DNA from: Portevinia maculata
Lineage: Eukaryota; Arthropoda; Insecta; Diptera; Syrphidae
Assembly (NCBI GenBank): GCA_949715645.1
Contig: OX454528.1
Location: forward strand, 61,334,513-61,398,512
DNA length: 64,000 nt
Direction: 5' to 3'
Shown here piece by piece: positions 20,786-31,925 of this stretch (positions within the stretch are counted from its first letter, which is position 1; each line of letters opens with the position of its first letter). Made by a program: the position numbers and the translations under genes. A model generated the notes under the pieces. That model saw nothing but the letters and a program-made list of their open reading frames with translations, was not told the DNA's origin and did not search any database.

Positions 20786-22082
20786 ATGCCAAACAAAGAC
20801 GACATAGCAAATTAAAACCGACCTAACCGACCAAGACTTACCAGACAAGACGAACCTAGTCAACAAACACAGGACAAACGCGACGACCAACCCACAACCA
20901 GCGATTCGGACCTACTTACTACAACCCTCCCCATTTTCAAAAGTCTAAATATTAAGCGCTGAGGAGGGGTCCCAATCCTCATTCAATACCGCTAACATAG
21001 GATTTGAGACTGAGGACGAATTGCTGGACGACAAGGAATCTGAGGACAACACCCTGAAACCACACGCAGTCTCCAAGGAGACAAGAAAGCGGAGCAACTA
21101 CAGGGCCTCAAAACGATTCCTAAAAAAAATTACTGAGAAAGATCCAACCTCTATCAACGATAGAGACAGGGCCTTGATCAGGAAGCACAAGAGGGCAATA
21201 AAGAGCTATGAAAATCCGAGGGCTCACAAACCCAATGAACCGTCAGCTCCCGAACTGCAAAAAGGAAAAACAGAAGTGGTGACAGACAAATCCAAAGGTG
21301 CCCCTAATAAGGCTCACAAGGAACAGTCTAAAACCATCAGACCTGTGGAATCAAAGAACAAGGCACAGGCTTCGAGCAGGGTCTCTACTGGCACTAAGGT
21401 CGGAACCTCTGGCACCTCTTCGGAGAGGCAACGGTCAGAGGAAAAGAAAAAAGAAAGCCGACCGAAAAGACCCAAGGCTTCAACAAGCCTAGACAGCACT
21501 CCGACGAGCCTAATAGCAGCAGTCATTGACGAGCAAGATCCTGATGGGAAGATCACAGCTGAACACTGGCAGCTTGCAGAAAACGTCATCCTCAAGGCTA
21601 TGATGGTCAATATCCGAAATGGGGGACCAGACTACGAGTTTGACGGGGCCGGATGGCACAAGGGCGTGAAGATAGTGGGGTGTGGAGACGGGAATACTCT
21701 TGAGTTTCTCTCCAAAACCATCGCCAGCATTGGCGAACTGTGGGAGGGAGCCAAACTCAAGGTCATACCAAGATCCGCACTTCCACTAAGACAGAAAGCC
21801 AAAGTCTGGATACCACCCCCCTTCGATAAAGAAGAGGACGAAAACATCGTGGTACTCCTCGCAGGTCAGAATAAAAACATCCCAATCAAGGAGTGGGTAA
21901 AGTTATACTCCAGAAGAAGTGGTGACGGCAAGGAGCTCTGCTTTGCGATCAATCAATCTTCTGCAACAAGCATAAGACAGACCCCAGGCAGCACACTGAA
22001 GTTCGGGCTAGGTGCCGTAAGGGCACGGCTGGAAGAAGATGAAGAGCCAAAGGTTGCAAAAGCTGCTAGTGGTGCAAATTAA
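20786..22082 (+). pseudogene. LINE A ORF1 (DUF4780-like gag protein), broken N-terminus
   Basis: ORF1 protein, presumed to bind the element RNA. A likely start ATG at 20786 is followed by an in-frame stop after nine codons and a frameshift before 20949; from there the frame is open to 22082. The first half is rich in Lys, Arg, Ser and Pro (low complexity, probably disordered). The second half, from about LIAAVIDEQDPDG, is a folded domain resembling DUF4780, with GELWEGAKLKVIPRS, KVWIPPPF and ELCFAINQSS. No CCHC zinc knuckle is present. The end overlaps ORF2 by about 44 bases in another frame. The same domain end is seen in LINE C. Confidence 0.75.
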
Positions 22083-25000
22083 TTTGCATCACTGTAAAGC
22101 AGCAACACACGACCTACTGCTGTTCATGTCTGAGGTAAGCGTGGACGTGGCATTAATTCAGGAACCCTGGATTTTTAAAAATAAAATCCAAGGACTGAAA
22201 TCGCCATACTACCATCTATTCCACACCAAAGAAGAAGGTAAAGTACGTAGCTGTATTCTAGTCAAAAAAAACCATTAGTAATACATTTTATCTTCACAGG
22301 TACAGCAATGGAGACACAGTGGCTGTAAATATTGAAGCTCCAGGAAGGAATCTCATCCTCGCTTCAATTTATATGGCACACGAGGAGGTAAACCCACCAT
22401 CCGATACAGTCCGGGAACTAGTGGAACACGCTAGCACACGGAACACATCCTTGGTGGTAGGTTGCGATGCGAATGCTCACCACACGCTGTGGGGTAGTTC
22501 AGGATTAAATGAAAGAGGTGAGCCGTTGTTTGAATACATACTTTCCACAAATCTAATTTTGTGTAACAGGGGAAACCAGCCCACTTTCCAAAACAGAAAA
22601 AGGGCAGAAATTCTAGACATAACTCTCAAAAGCAACAATGATCATATTAGGGTAGAAGACTGGAGAGTTTGTCGAGAGAACTCATTCTCAGACCATAGTA
22701 GAATACTCTTTACAGTCAATCTACAATATATGGTACAACAAATTTTTAGGAACCCTAGGAAAACAAATTTGGCAGACTATGCGAAAACGGTTAGTGAGTA
22801 CACACAGCATCCAAAAGAGGACAAGTTTGTCGACACTCACTCAATCGACAACGCAGTCTACTATATTACCAAAAATATGCACAAAGCCTTTGTTAAACAT
22901 TGTCCCATCTCTCGCAATCGCAAACCCAAAAAGGCAACTTGGTGGACCAGCGAGCTTCAAAAGCGGCGAACATTGGTAAGACAACTGTTTAACAAAGCAA
23001 GACAGAGTAAGGCAGATGAAGACTGGACTAAGTATAGGTCCGAACTTAATCTATACACTAAAGAAATAAGGAGAGCAAAACTCGAATCCTGGAACACGTT
23101 CTGCGAATCCATAGAGAGTACAAACGAGGCCGCCAGACTACGTAAAGTATTGTCCAAAGACCCCACGGTCCCAGGCTATATTAAACGTGCTGACGACTCT
23201 TGGACAGAGTCTAGCCAAGAAACTCTACAAATATTAATGGATACCCACTTTCCGGAGTCTAGTGAAATCACTGGGTGTGAGATCACCTACACCCCGGTTC
23301 CGCCAGACACACAAACGGAAATAGCAATGGAAAGCATTATAACAGAGCACCAAATTGCTTGTCATACCAGCAATGATACAACAGGCTCTTAGTGTAATAC
23401 TGCCATGGCTAAAATTCATTTTTAAAAGCTGTATAAGACTCTGCTACATACCGCGAAGCTGGAAAGAAGTTAAAGTGATATTCATTCCCAAAGCAGGGAG
23501 ACATATACACTGCACAGCAAAAGATTATAGGCCGATAAGTCTCTCCTCTTTTCTCCTAAAGACACTGGAGAGAATAATCGACTTATACACAAGGGACCTT
23601 CTAAACGAAAACAACCTATGCAGCACTCAACACGCCTACCTCAAAGGCAAGTCCGTTGAAACAGCACTGCACGAAGTTGTGTCAATAATAGAAAAAGGAT
23701 TACACCACAAAGAATTCACCATGGCTGCATTTTTGGACATCGAGGGAGCTTTCAACAATGTTAAAACAGCGGCCATAAAAACAGCGCTCGAAGACTTGGG
23801 AGCGAATAAAGAAATAACGAACTGGGTTTACGAAATGCTCAACAGCAGAGTAATTAACTCAGAGATCGGTGAGAGTTACATAAGGAAAACAGTGACCAGG
23901 GGCACCCCACAAGGAGGCGTCTTATCTCCCCTCCTGTGGCTCATAGTGGTCAACAAAATCCTAACGACTCTAAAGGTCAAAAGAACGAAAATAGTAGCAT
24001 ACGCAGACGATATTGTAATTCTAATAAGTGGCAAGTATCTCCCCACTATTAGTGAACTCATGGAATCTGCCCTAAAAGAACTATCCTCGTGGGCAAGACC
24101 GAACGGCCTTGGAGTTAATCCAGTCAAAACCGAATGTGTTCTGTTCACTAGGAAAAGAAAATTCGAGAAATTCGATATGCCGAAGCTAAACGGAATTCGT
24201 CTGAAACTTTCCCCGGAGGCAAAGTATCTGGGCATCATCCTAGACTCTAAGCTTACTTGGAAACGTAACACAGAAGAAAGAGCAAAAAAAGCACTATGCG
24301 CCTTCTACGCATGCAAAAAGACCTTTGGCAAACGTTGGGGTATGCGCCCTTACACAACCCATTGGATGTACACAGCGATCATACGACCCATACTTACATA
24401 CGGGTCAATTGTATGGTGGAAGGCAACAGAAAGGACTACCTATCTCCATAACCTCTCAAAGGTACAGAGATTTGCATGTATTGGTACAACGGGAGCAATG
24501 AGATCAACACCCCAAGCCGGGTTGGAAGTCATTTTAAACCTACCCCCTCTTGGTGAATATATTCGCAGCATGACAGCCAAAGGAGCCCTCCGCCTCAAGG
24601 AGGCAAACATCTGGAGGCACAGCTCCAATGGACACGGCTCTATAATTCACAATTACTTGGGTATCGATCTATCGAGGAAAACGGACTACTTAATTCCCAA
24701 ACGAAACTTTGAGGAAAACTACTCCACATACATACCCCAAAGAGAACTGGAACACGCACGTCAACGTGCAAGAAATCCACATCTATACGGACGGGTCGAA
24801 AATGGATGTGGGAACAGGAGCGGGAGTTTTTTGTGAGCCCCTAGACATAAAGGACTCGTACAGACTTCCCAATGAATGCAGCGTCTTTAAAGCTGAGATT
24901 GTCGCCATCGACAAGGCAGCAGAAACTATCTCCGCGAAGAATCTGGATCCTTCCACGATCACAATCTTCGTAGACAGTCAGGCGGCTATCAAAGCACTAG

Positions 25001-25617
25001 ACAGCGAAACCATAAAGTCAAAAACAGTCAGAAACTGCCAAAAATCCCTCAACAAAATAGGCGAACGACACAGGATCACTCTCTGCTGGGTCCCCGGTCA
25101 TAGCGACATTGTTGGGAATGAAAAGGCAGACGAGCTAGCAAGAATCGGGTCAGAACTTGACGCAATAGACGCCATTACGTCAATAGACATCCCAATTAGT
25201 GCAGCAAAAAGAAACATTGACCAAAAACTGAGGGAACAAATTAACACCACCTGGTCCCAAAGGCACGACTGTGTTATATCTCGCAGTCTATGGCCAAGAA
25301 TTGACGAAAAAAGAACAAAAAGCATTCTGGAAATGAATAAGCTAGAAATACGTATCTTAACTGGCGTACTGACAGGCCACTGCACCATAGGTGTAATGGC
25401 AAGCAGGCTGGGCAACAGCTCACCAGACTACTGCAGGAGCTGTCAAGATATAGGAGAAACCGAGACCATCAAACACCTGCTCTGCGAATGTCCAAACCTT
25501 CAGACATCTCGACTTCGCTATCTGGGCAACAGATTCTTCGAAGACTTAGAGGACGTAGCGCAGGTACCACTGACGGACACTATCAGGTTTGTCAAGAACA
25601 CAGGTTGGTTCCAATAG
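22039..25617 (+). pseudogene. LINE A ORF2: endonuclease, reverse transcriptase, RNase H; three frameshifts
   Basis: Order of domains: APE-type endonuclease (VQINLHHCKAA, LIQEPW, VGCDANAHHTLWG, SFSDHSRI), reverse transcriptase (FIPKAGRHIHCTAKDYRPIS, FLDIEGAFNNV, GTPQGGVLSPLLW, catalytic YADDIVIL), RNase H (IYTDGSKMD, FKAEIVAI, FVDSQAAI, WVPGHSDIVGNEKADELA) and a C-terminal Cys/His cluster (CRSCQDIGETETIKHLLCEC). Frame changes occur near 22275 (after an A-run), 23390 and 24820, so no full protein is made. All expected catalytic residues survive within the pieces, so the lesions are few and recent. The start at 22039 (MKSQRLQKLL) overlaps the end of ORF1. Confidence 0.9.
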
Positions 25618-25785
25618 GCCAACCGGTAAGATTAACCTAAACTGAGTATGGTGAGTGTTTTATTGAAAATGTAGGTTTACCACATAAAACAATAAGGGAT
25701 CACAATGGACCAATGGGCCCCCGTGCAAGCACAGCAGCCCTGCTGTGCACTTCCCTTCCAACCTAACCTAACCTTCCCATTGGTG

Positions 25786-26511
25786 AACGAGGCTTCGCAA
25801 CACCTTCCTGTGATAGTTTCGTGATGGCAGTAACCGGCACACACTTTCCAACCACCTCACCTTGCTTCAATTTGACGCTTTTGTGTTCCGCATTAAGATC
25901 TCGTACGGGTACCATATTGTTCTTCGGCTCGACAAGCATTTTTCCAACCACGCAGTTTCGGCAGTGGTTGTCTTCTGGCTCAACTAGAAAGAATCGGTGG
26001 GCTCCAGGATCACCTTCCAGTTTTGTCCGAATCAGTGTCTCTGAAGAAGGTGGTAAGACCTCGTCCTCACTAATGACTGTCCTCAGGGATGCGGCGTTCT
26101 CTTTCCCGTACACCATCGGAATCTCTACGTTTCGACACTTGAGTTCTTGCATACCAATGTCCAATACTACATCATGCGCCTTCATGAGATTCCAATGATG
26201 CATTCGTAACATATATCGGCTACAAGAAAAGCGTGGGAGAATGCTAATCCTGCCAAATTTATTGTTAGTATGACCTCTCCATACACTTTCGCTGTCGCTC
26301 CTGTTGCTGTTTTCAGACAGTAACTGCTGGTGTTGTGCAACCAAGACTGACGGACGATGTCCCTCCTTGTAATGGAAGCGGTGGCACCGGTGTCGATGGC
26401 TGCCACGCACTTATTTTGACCGATATAGGCTTCCACTGTTAGACTCTGGTTTCCGCGTTGGTTTTGGGAGACTTGAATTGTGGTCCTGTGGTCGTCGATT
26501 CCGGAAACCAA
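25786..26511 (-). pseudogene. gypsy protease region, broken
   Basis: Two overlapping frames (26511 and 26410 on the minus strand) carry the retroviral-type aspartic protease signature CVAAIDTGATASITRRDIV, with the Asp-Thr-Gly catalytic triad, and downstream FLVADICYECIIGIS, typical of the protease end. Linker sequence leading to the reverse transcriptase follows and is cut by LINE A at 25785. A frameshift near 26270 separates the parts. Confidence 0.8.
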
Positions 26512-26534
26512 CTTCTGCCCCGCGAAGCTGGTCC

Positions 26535-27910
26535 TTACACGATTCCCGACTGCTGGTTCTGTGAAGCTATATCTGCAGGATGGATGTTATCCCTGAGAGA
26601 TGCTTCTTCGTTTCGCCTCCTAGGCCCGCAATGTGGGCAACTGCCTTGTCTGGGTGGAGCTCTGCACTGTCTCTGTAGGTGCCCTAATTTGTTGCAGTTC
26701 CAGCAGCGCATTTGACCTCTGTTATCTCTGTTTCGGTCTACGATGTCTGCTCTTTGACATGAGCATTCAACGGCTGTCATTTCCCTTACGCGGTGGAACA
26801 CATGCGATGCCTGATCAGCAGCTTGCATTGTCAAGGCATATGCTAGGGCCTCAGCGAGAGTTCTCTTTCCACCCATTCTTATGGCCATTTGCAGTTGTCT
26901 ATCTTCAATGGCTTGGATAAACGCCTCCACAGCCATTTCATTGATGAGAACCTCACCAGCATTAGGATATGACAAATGTGGCAGACGTTCGATATCTGCT
27001 TGCAGCTGTTGGAGTGTTTCCCCCTCTTCTGGACTCTACTGCAAAGCTGGACCCTGTACACTTGCTGCATATGCTCATCACCGAAGCGCATCTCTATAGC
27101 CTTGACCAGGGCGTCGTAGTTGTGTTGCTTCTCTTCCGAGACGGTTTGGAGTAACTCCGCAGCTGTACCTCTTAGTGCGAGCGTTAGCGCAATCGACTAT
27201 TCCTCGTTGTCCCAGCTGTTCGCCATTTCAGCTGCTTCAAACTGTTTCTTATAAATTGGCCATGATGTTTGACCATCGAAAACAGGAGGCTGCATCTCTT
27301 TCCTTCTCGGGCAGTCCGCAGAATTTTCTCGAGCCTTCTGCTCCTTCACTTTCTCGAGCTCTTTAGCCAAGTTCTCGAAGTTTGTTTCATGCTTGCAAAA
27401 CGTCTGATGGATTTCGTCGAATTTGGTTTCAACCTTCTCGAACTTGTGGTCAGTTTCTTCGAGTTTTCCTTCGAGAACATTTTTAAAATCTTCCACAGCG
27501 CTCTTTTGGGCGGCAACTATGGAATTCTTTTGTTCTTCCATTTTGGAATCTAGAGAATTCTTCTGTTCATCAAATTTAGAGTCCATTGATTCCAATTTGG
27601 AATCTAGGGAATTCTTCTGTTCATCAAATTTAGAGTCCATTGATTCCAATTTGGAATATAGAGAATTCTTCTGTTCATCAAACTTGGCCAGAAGTAATTC
27701 CATCATAGCAGCCATATCAATGCCTGTACTTACTTGTTCTTCTGCTACGTCGAACAAAGCGGAATTGGGGTTTTCTCCTTCGTTTTCAACAGCTTCCTGC
27801 AGTCGAAGCACCAGATCACTTTTTCCTCCAGCTGTGGAAAGATTCCGGTTTTCTAGTTCAGCTTTTAGCTGTGGTACACTGAGCTGTAGCAATTTCAATG
27901 TGCGGCCCAT
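26535..27910 (-). pseudogene. gypsy gag with SAP-like start, 18-19-residue repeats and zinc knuckle
   Basis: Gag begins at 27910 with LSVPQLKAELENRNLSTAGG, a SAP-like helix-extended-helix motif. A charged coiled-coil region follows in which a unit resembling KFDEQKNSLDSKLESMDS recurs about three times (27540-27690). Core gag segments come next (PPVFDGQTSWPIYKKQFE, ALAYALTMQAA), then a CCHC zinc knuckle (CWNCNKLGHLQRQC) with a second Cys pair near 26640. Frameshifts lie around 27190 and 26980. The protein would form the particle and bind RNA. The repeat count may vary between copies. Confidence 0.82.
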
Positions 27911-27983
27911 TATTGTTTTCCTTTTCTTTTTTTTAAAAAAAAAACTAATTCACTTCACTTTAATTTCACACTGAATACGATTT

Positions 27984-28001
27984 ATCCCACCTCTGACACC
28001 A
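27984..28001 (-). promoter_or_regulatory. primer-binding site, tRNA-Leu-like
   Basis: Minus-strand TGGTGTCAGAGGTGGGAT, two bases inside the 5' LTR. It fits the 3' end of an insect tRNA-Leu with about one mismatch, from recollection of mdg3/micropia-type elements. Confidence 0.55.
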
Positions 28002-28002
28002 A

Positions 28003-28711
28003 TGTTACATCCAGGCTAGGATTCGATTCTCTTTCAATTTAATTCTTGATTATTATTCTAATAATTCACTTATTTAATTCAACAATTCACTTTCACAATT
28101 AATCACTGTAAATAAACAATCACTTTTCCCTTGTTCAATACTTCCACTTTTTCTCTATACTTTTCACTACTGTCATCTATCGCACTTCTTTATCGCGGTT
28201 CACAACTAGCATGTCTTGGGTGATCCTGCGACATCTATTTATAGGTCCGTTCGCGGACTAATATGCAAACGTATATTTATATAAATTTTCGTGTAAAACT
28301 ATACAAACGCGTTCGCGTACTGAGAAAATGGTAAAAAGATGAACGAAAGAAAAATGTACTTTCGTTCATTTTTCTTCACACAGAATTTCAGCTGGCAAGA
28401 AAATGAAAACTGTCAAATGATGAAATCCTACGAGTTTGCCAGCAAAAAAAAAACAGCTGTTGCTTCTTTTCAAGCCAAACTAAGATGTTTTTTCAACTTT
28501 TTACACAAAAGCGTTCGCGTACTTTTCTTAGAAATGAGAGGATTCTCTGTCGATTTTAGAGATTTGACACTTTTCATTTTCCTACACATAAAGTACGCGA
28601 ACGGACCTTATATCTCCTAGTGACACCTCTCGAAATTTCCAGATTCGTTAAGTTCAGAAGGTTCGAGGACAACATAATTAGTTATTCCATAGCTATTCAA
28701 ACTGCTTTTCA
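28003..28711 (-). repeat. 5' LTR, truncated and carrying a MITE
   Basis: Homologous to the 3' LTR from TGTTACATCC to AAACTGCTTTTCA, interrupted by MITE copy C at 28243-28608. About 100 bp of the outer LTR end is missing, and a segment near the inner end (AAAAGATAAAACGTAATTCC in the 3' LTR) is deleted. Confidence 0.85.
28243..28608 (-). mobile_element. MITE copy C, AGGTCCG family, inside an LTR
   Basis: A 366-bp copy in inverse orientation to copies A, B and D. TAT flanks it at 28240-28242 and 28609-28611, and the 3' LTR of the same retrotransposon has a single TAT at that site. The 3-bp duplication is thus shown against an empty site. Confidence 0.92.
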
Positions 28712-29036
28712 TCCAGGTGAAAAATAATCTGAAATACCTTGGAGTCCATTACAAACACTTATTTAACTTCAGCAAACACGCTAGGATTACTAGAGAAAGC
28801 CCGGAAGGTCTCCAACATGTAAATGCCATTTCTTAGCCTTCAAAGCTGCAGGCAACAGCTAATTGCTGTTTTACGAAACTCGTATCAGACCAATCATGAC
28901 GTATGCAGTCCCAATTTGTTTTGGAATATTCCAAACAGTAGGTATGGAAATATAAATTCTGGTAGGTTGAATACTTAGACTCTGCGCATGGAAAAGTATG
29001 AGTCCCGCACCGAGCAATTCTCTAATGCCTTCATAT
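28712..29036 (+). pseudogene. Jockey-type LINE scrap
   Basis: VKNNLKYLGVHYKHLFNFSK followed by HARI and, later, LLFYETRIRPIMTYAVPICF matches the region after the RT catalytic core in Jockey-clade LINEs. It continues to 29036, is cut there by a hAT element, and may resume after 29838. It is heavily decayed. Confidence 0.55.
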
Positions 29037-29044
29037 GTAGGGAA

Positions 29045-29830
29045 TAGAGCTGTGTCAATCGTGATTGATTCGATCTTTTTGACCCGATCACAATAAAGTA
29101 TTGGTGATTGCAATCACAATGCCCGAAGTCAATCGTTCATCGAGTCAATACTTTTGTTCTGTTCTGACTACTTCATTTCTTTATTATGCCCCTATTGTAT
29201 AACACAACTCAATACAACTCAACTTTCACACAATCAAACTATTTTTTCGTATTATGCAAGAGCAAGACAACCTTTTTCAGTTGCAATCGTGAAGCGTTGC
29301 ATATGCATACACACAGACAACCACCGCCATCTTGGTTTTCTGTTGACAGTCAACTTTTCGCTTAAGGTTGTGTTTGGCAATACCGAATTTTGAATTACAA
29401 CCAAGAGACAACTCAACTGTTTTACACAATAGGGCATTACTGAACCAATAAATGTGTTAATATATCAAAATATTTTTATTTATTTCGGCTTATTTCGTTT
29501 TACCAACACATATTTGTTCTACAAAAATATCGCTTCTGTTCAATAATCTCCATTTCCTAATTATTTGTTGCAGTTGCAGTTTGTTGTTATTTTAGTGTAT
29601 TCACTCTTACAATCCATTCGAAATTCGAATGTATCTGTCTCTATCGAAACTAAATTGAACGAATGATGATTGGTGTTTTTGATTGTATTGAAATTGAATG
29701 GAGCAATACAATACTCCCATGTTCCATCTGTCATTGATTGATTGAATGATTGATTGAAATGACCGAATCATTTTTTCAACCAATACTTGAACGATTCGAT
29801 CATTAAATTTGAACGATTGACACAGCTCTA
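29045..29830. mobile_element. 786-bp non-autonomous hAT element
   Basis: Terminal inverted repeats TAGAGCTGTGTCAATCGT at both ends, flanked by an exact 8-bp duplication GTAGGGAA (29037-29044 and 29831-29838). An 8-bp duplication with these ends is diagnostic of the hAT superfamily. ATTGATTGA-type subterminal repeats lie near both ends. There is no transposase, so mobilisation would need an enzyme from elsewhere. Confidence 0.92.
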
Positions 29831-30044
29831 GTAGGGAAACTAACCATTTCGTTGGTGAGATATTCTTTAATATTATTGTAAAGTATTTAATACCGCCATC
29901 TATCCGATCACTCTTAAATTTCTCACTTTCGGTATTCGCCCTGAACGAAACCACCAGAGAATGCGACTAACTCACGCAAGAAAAAAGAAGGTGGCTGACT
30001 TATATGACAGATGATGGGACTTCCTTCTGAGCACTAAAGATAAT

Positions 30045-30399
30045 AGGTCCGTTCGCGTACTTTATGTGTAGAAAAGTGAATAGTGTCAAATCTCCAAAAT
30101 CGAGAGAGAATCCTCTCATTTCTAAGAAAAGTACGCGAACGCTTTTGTGTAAAAACTTCTTAGTTTGGCTTGAAAAGAAGCAACAGCTGTTTTTTTTTGC
30201 CGGCAAACTCATAGGATTTCATCATTTGACAGTTTTCATTTTCTTACCAGCTGAAATTCTGTGTGAAGAAAAATGAACGAAAGTACATTTTTCTTTCGTT
30301 CATCTTTTTTACATTTTCTTAGTACGCGAACGCGTTTGTGTAGTTTTGCAAGAAAGTTTATATAAATTTACGTTTGCATATTAGTTCGCGAACGGACCT
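30045..30399 (+). mobile_element. MITE copy D, AGGTCCG family
   Basis: 355 bp, flanked by AAT on both sides (30042-30044 and 30400-30402). Ends and internal layout match copies A and B. Confidence 0.9.
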
Positions 30400-30402
30400 A
30401 AT

Positions 30403-31129
30403 AAGTTCAAGTTGAAAATAAAAAAACAAAATCGTATTAAATTATTAAAAAAAATATCTCTAAACTTAACCAAAATGATAATGAACTCATTACGGAAATG
30501 TACACTACGCAGGACACGTCCTCATGGATGTCAAACCTAAAAGAAATTAATTAAAAAAATATTTGTTCCACAACGCAAAAATAAATGCATGAGTGAAAAC
30601 TTACTTACTTTAAATTTCATCTTCAAAATCATCCATTATACAACATTAATTATTGTTATTCTTCAGTGTAACACAAAACTCGGCGGTATGCAATGTAAAA
30701 GCAGACAGTGAAGAAATTTGTTTGATATGTATTAACTCGTCTGAGATTTCCTGAAATTTAAGGGTTTTTGGCCATTCAGTTTTACTTAGGTTAGATTAGA
30801 CACAAGACATACTGAATGCACCCCATGTCAAAAATATACATATCAAATCTTTGACATCTGCGTAGTTGTCAAATTTTGTAAAACCTTAATCTATGAATTT
30901 AAAAATAATATTATCTAATTCGAAATAAGCTATCGTTGTAGAAAACGAATCAAAGTCCAAGAACTTCTAATGGACTATTGATTTTTTTTATGTAGAAACA
31001 GACCTTAAAACTTTTGCACAAGTTATCGCTTTCTTCTAAGCTTGACTTCGTTTCTATAGAAATAAAACTCCCCAGCAGATCCGTTTACGTTATGTGGTTT
31101 TACATCTTACCGGCTCAATCTATAGAATC
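30403..31129. other. AT-rich stretch, nothing recognised
   Basis: No coding signal, terminal repeat or RNA gene seen. Confidence 0.5.
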
Positions 31130-31925
31130 CTAACAACTCGCAATCGACCAAATAAATAACATATCTGGCTCCCTTGATGATAGCTTTATATTCGGCGACT
31201 TTATTCTTCCATATTTGCACTGGACTCTTATCAGATGAATCTTTTTTTATCGCTTCAAACCCCACCTCAAGCTAGGAATGTCTTCTTGGATGGGATAACA
31301 GACTCAAGCATATGTCAAGTTAGTGGGGTCTGCAAATATATGGGTAGGGTAGGCAGTTAGACCTCATTTTCACAACTGACCCTATAAACTCCTCTGTCTC
31401 CCTGAGTCCCCTTGCGCTGTCGACCATTGATAACTTTCATCCGCCACTTCTTCTTTTTCTTTTCCTTAACTCTCCTATCCAACCCATTCCCTCAGCAGCT
31501 GCCTCGTCTTATGACTTTTATAAAGCGAATTTCCAAAAAAATCGGCACATATCTTAGTAGGTGTTCTTTTGAGTTCGCCAATCTACCTCTGAAGGATGCT
31601 CTCTCCATTTTCTACAGAGAATTTTTTAATTCTATATCCCTCTATGTCCCCTTTTCCGCAAGAAAACCTTTTCTAGAAGCCCCTCTTTGTACAATCGAAG
31701 GCTTCCGTCTTTACGTAACAAAAGCAGCAAACTATGGGCACTTTTCATTCAAACCGATTCTTTTTGCGGAAGACAAATTCTAACACCCTCCTCATTTATT
31801 TTAATCCCTGCACCTCTTGCGTCAAATCAGTCCCACTCAGTTTCAGTTATTAAGTCCTAGCTATAAGTCTTAGTTTTTTGTTTAGTTTTAAGACATTTAG
31901 CTTGTAATAAGCCGAATAAATGGGG
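31130..31925 (+). pseudogene. LINE endonuclease fragment and 3' tail
   Basis: Broken frames resemble the APE endonuclease of a Jockey-superfamily LINE: IFGDF (usually GDFN) and LPYLHWT, then after frameshifts SSVSLSPLALSTIDNFHPPL and LKDALSIFYREFFNSISLYV. The catalytic Asp and His positions are partly visible. No reverse transcriptase follows, because the open frame at 31412-31783 ends and a tail with GCCGAATAAA (31910-31919) resembles a LINE 3' end, so an internal deletion removed the RT. Confidence 0.5.

Larger units (their letters stand above)
20394..25773 (+). mobile_element. full-length LOA-type non-LTR retrotransposon (LINE A)
   Basis: A 5,380-bp LINE inserted antisense into the gypsy pol gene, flanked by an exact 12-bp duplication TTCCCATTGGTG (20382-20393 and 25774-25785). 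It has about 390 bp of 5' leader, ORF1, an overlapping ORF2, and a 3' UTR that ends not in poly-A but in ACCTAACCTAACC. That tail is shared with LINE C at 41918. Both ORFs carry several lesions, so the copy is complete in length but inactive. Confidence 0.92.
17097..28711 (-). mobile_element. decayed Ty3/gypsy LTR retrotransposon with nested insertions
   Basis: A minus-strand retrotransposon whose order is 5' LTR (28003-28711, truncated), primer-binding site, gag, protease, reverse transcriptase, RNase H, integrase, polypurine tract, 3' LTR (17097-17574). A 5.4-kb LINE is inserted between protease and reverse transcriptase and a MITE sits in the 5' LTR. The putative tRNA-Leu-type primer site suggests an mdg3/micropia-like lineage, but that is inference. 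Stops and frameshifts in every gene make it inactive. The 5' LTR runs directly into a Jockey-type LINE scrap at 28712, so its outer edge was lost by deletion or rearrangement. Confidence 0.88.

Noticed and set aside
25760..25773. Telomere or chromosome end
   Set aside because: The CCTAA run is short, sits exactly at a LINE 3' end inside a target duplication, and unrelated sequence follows.
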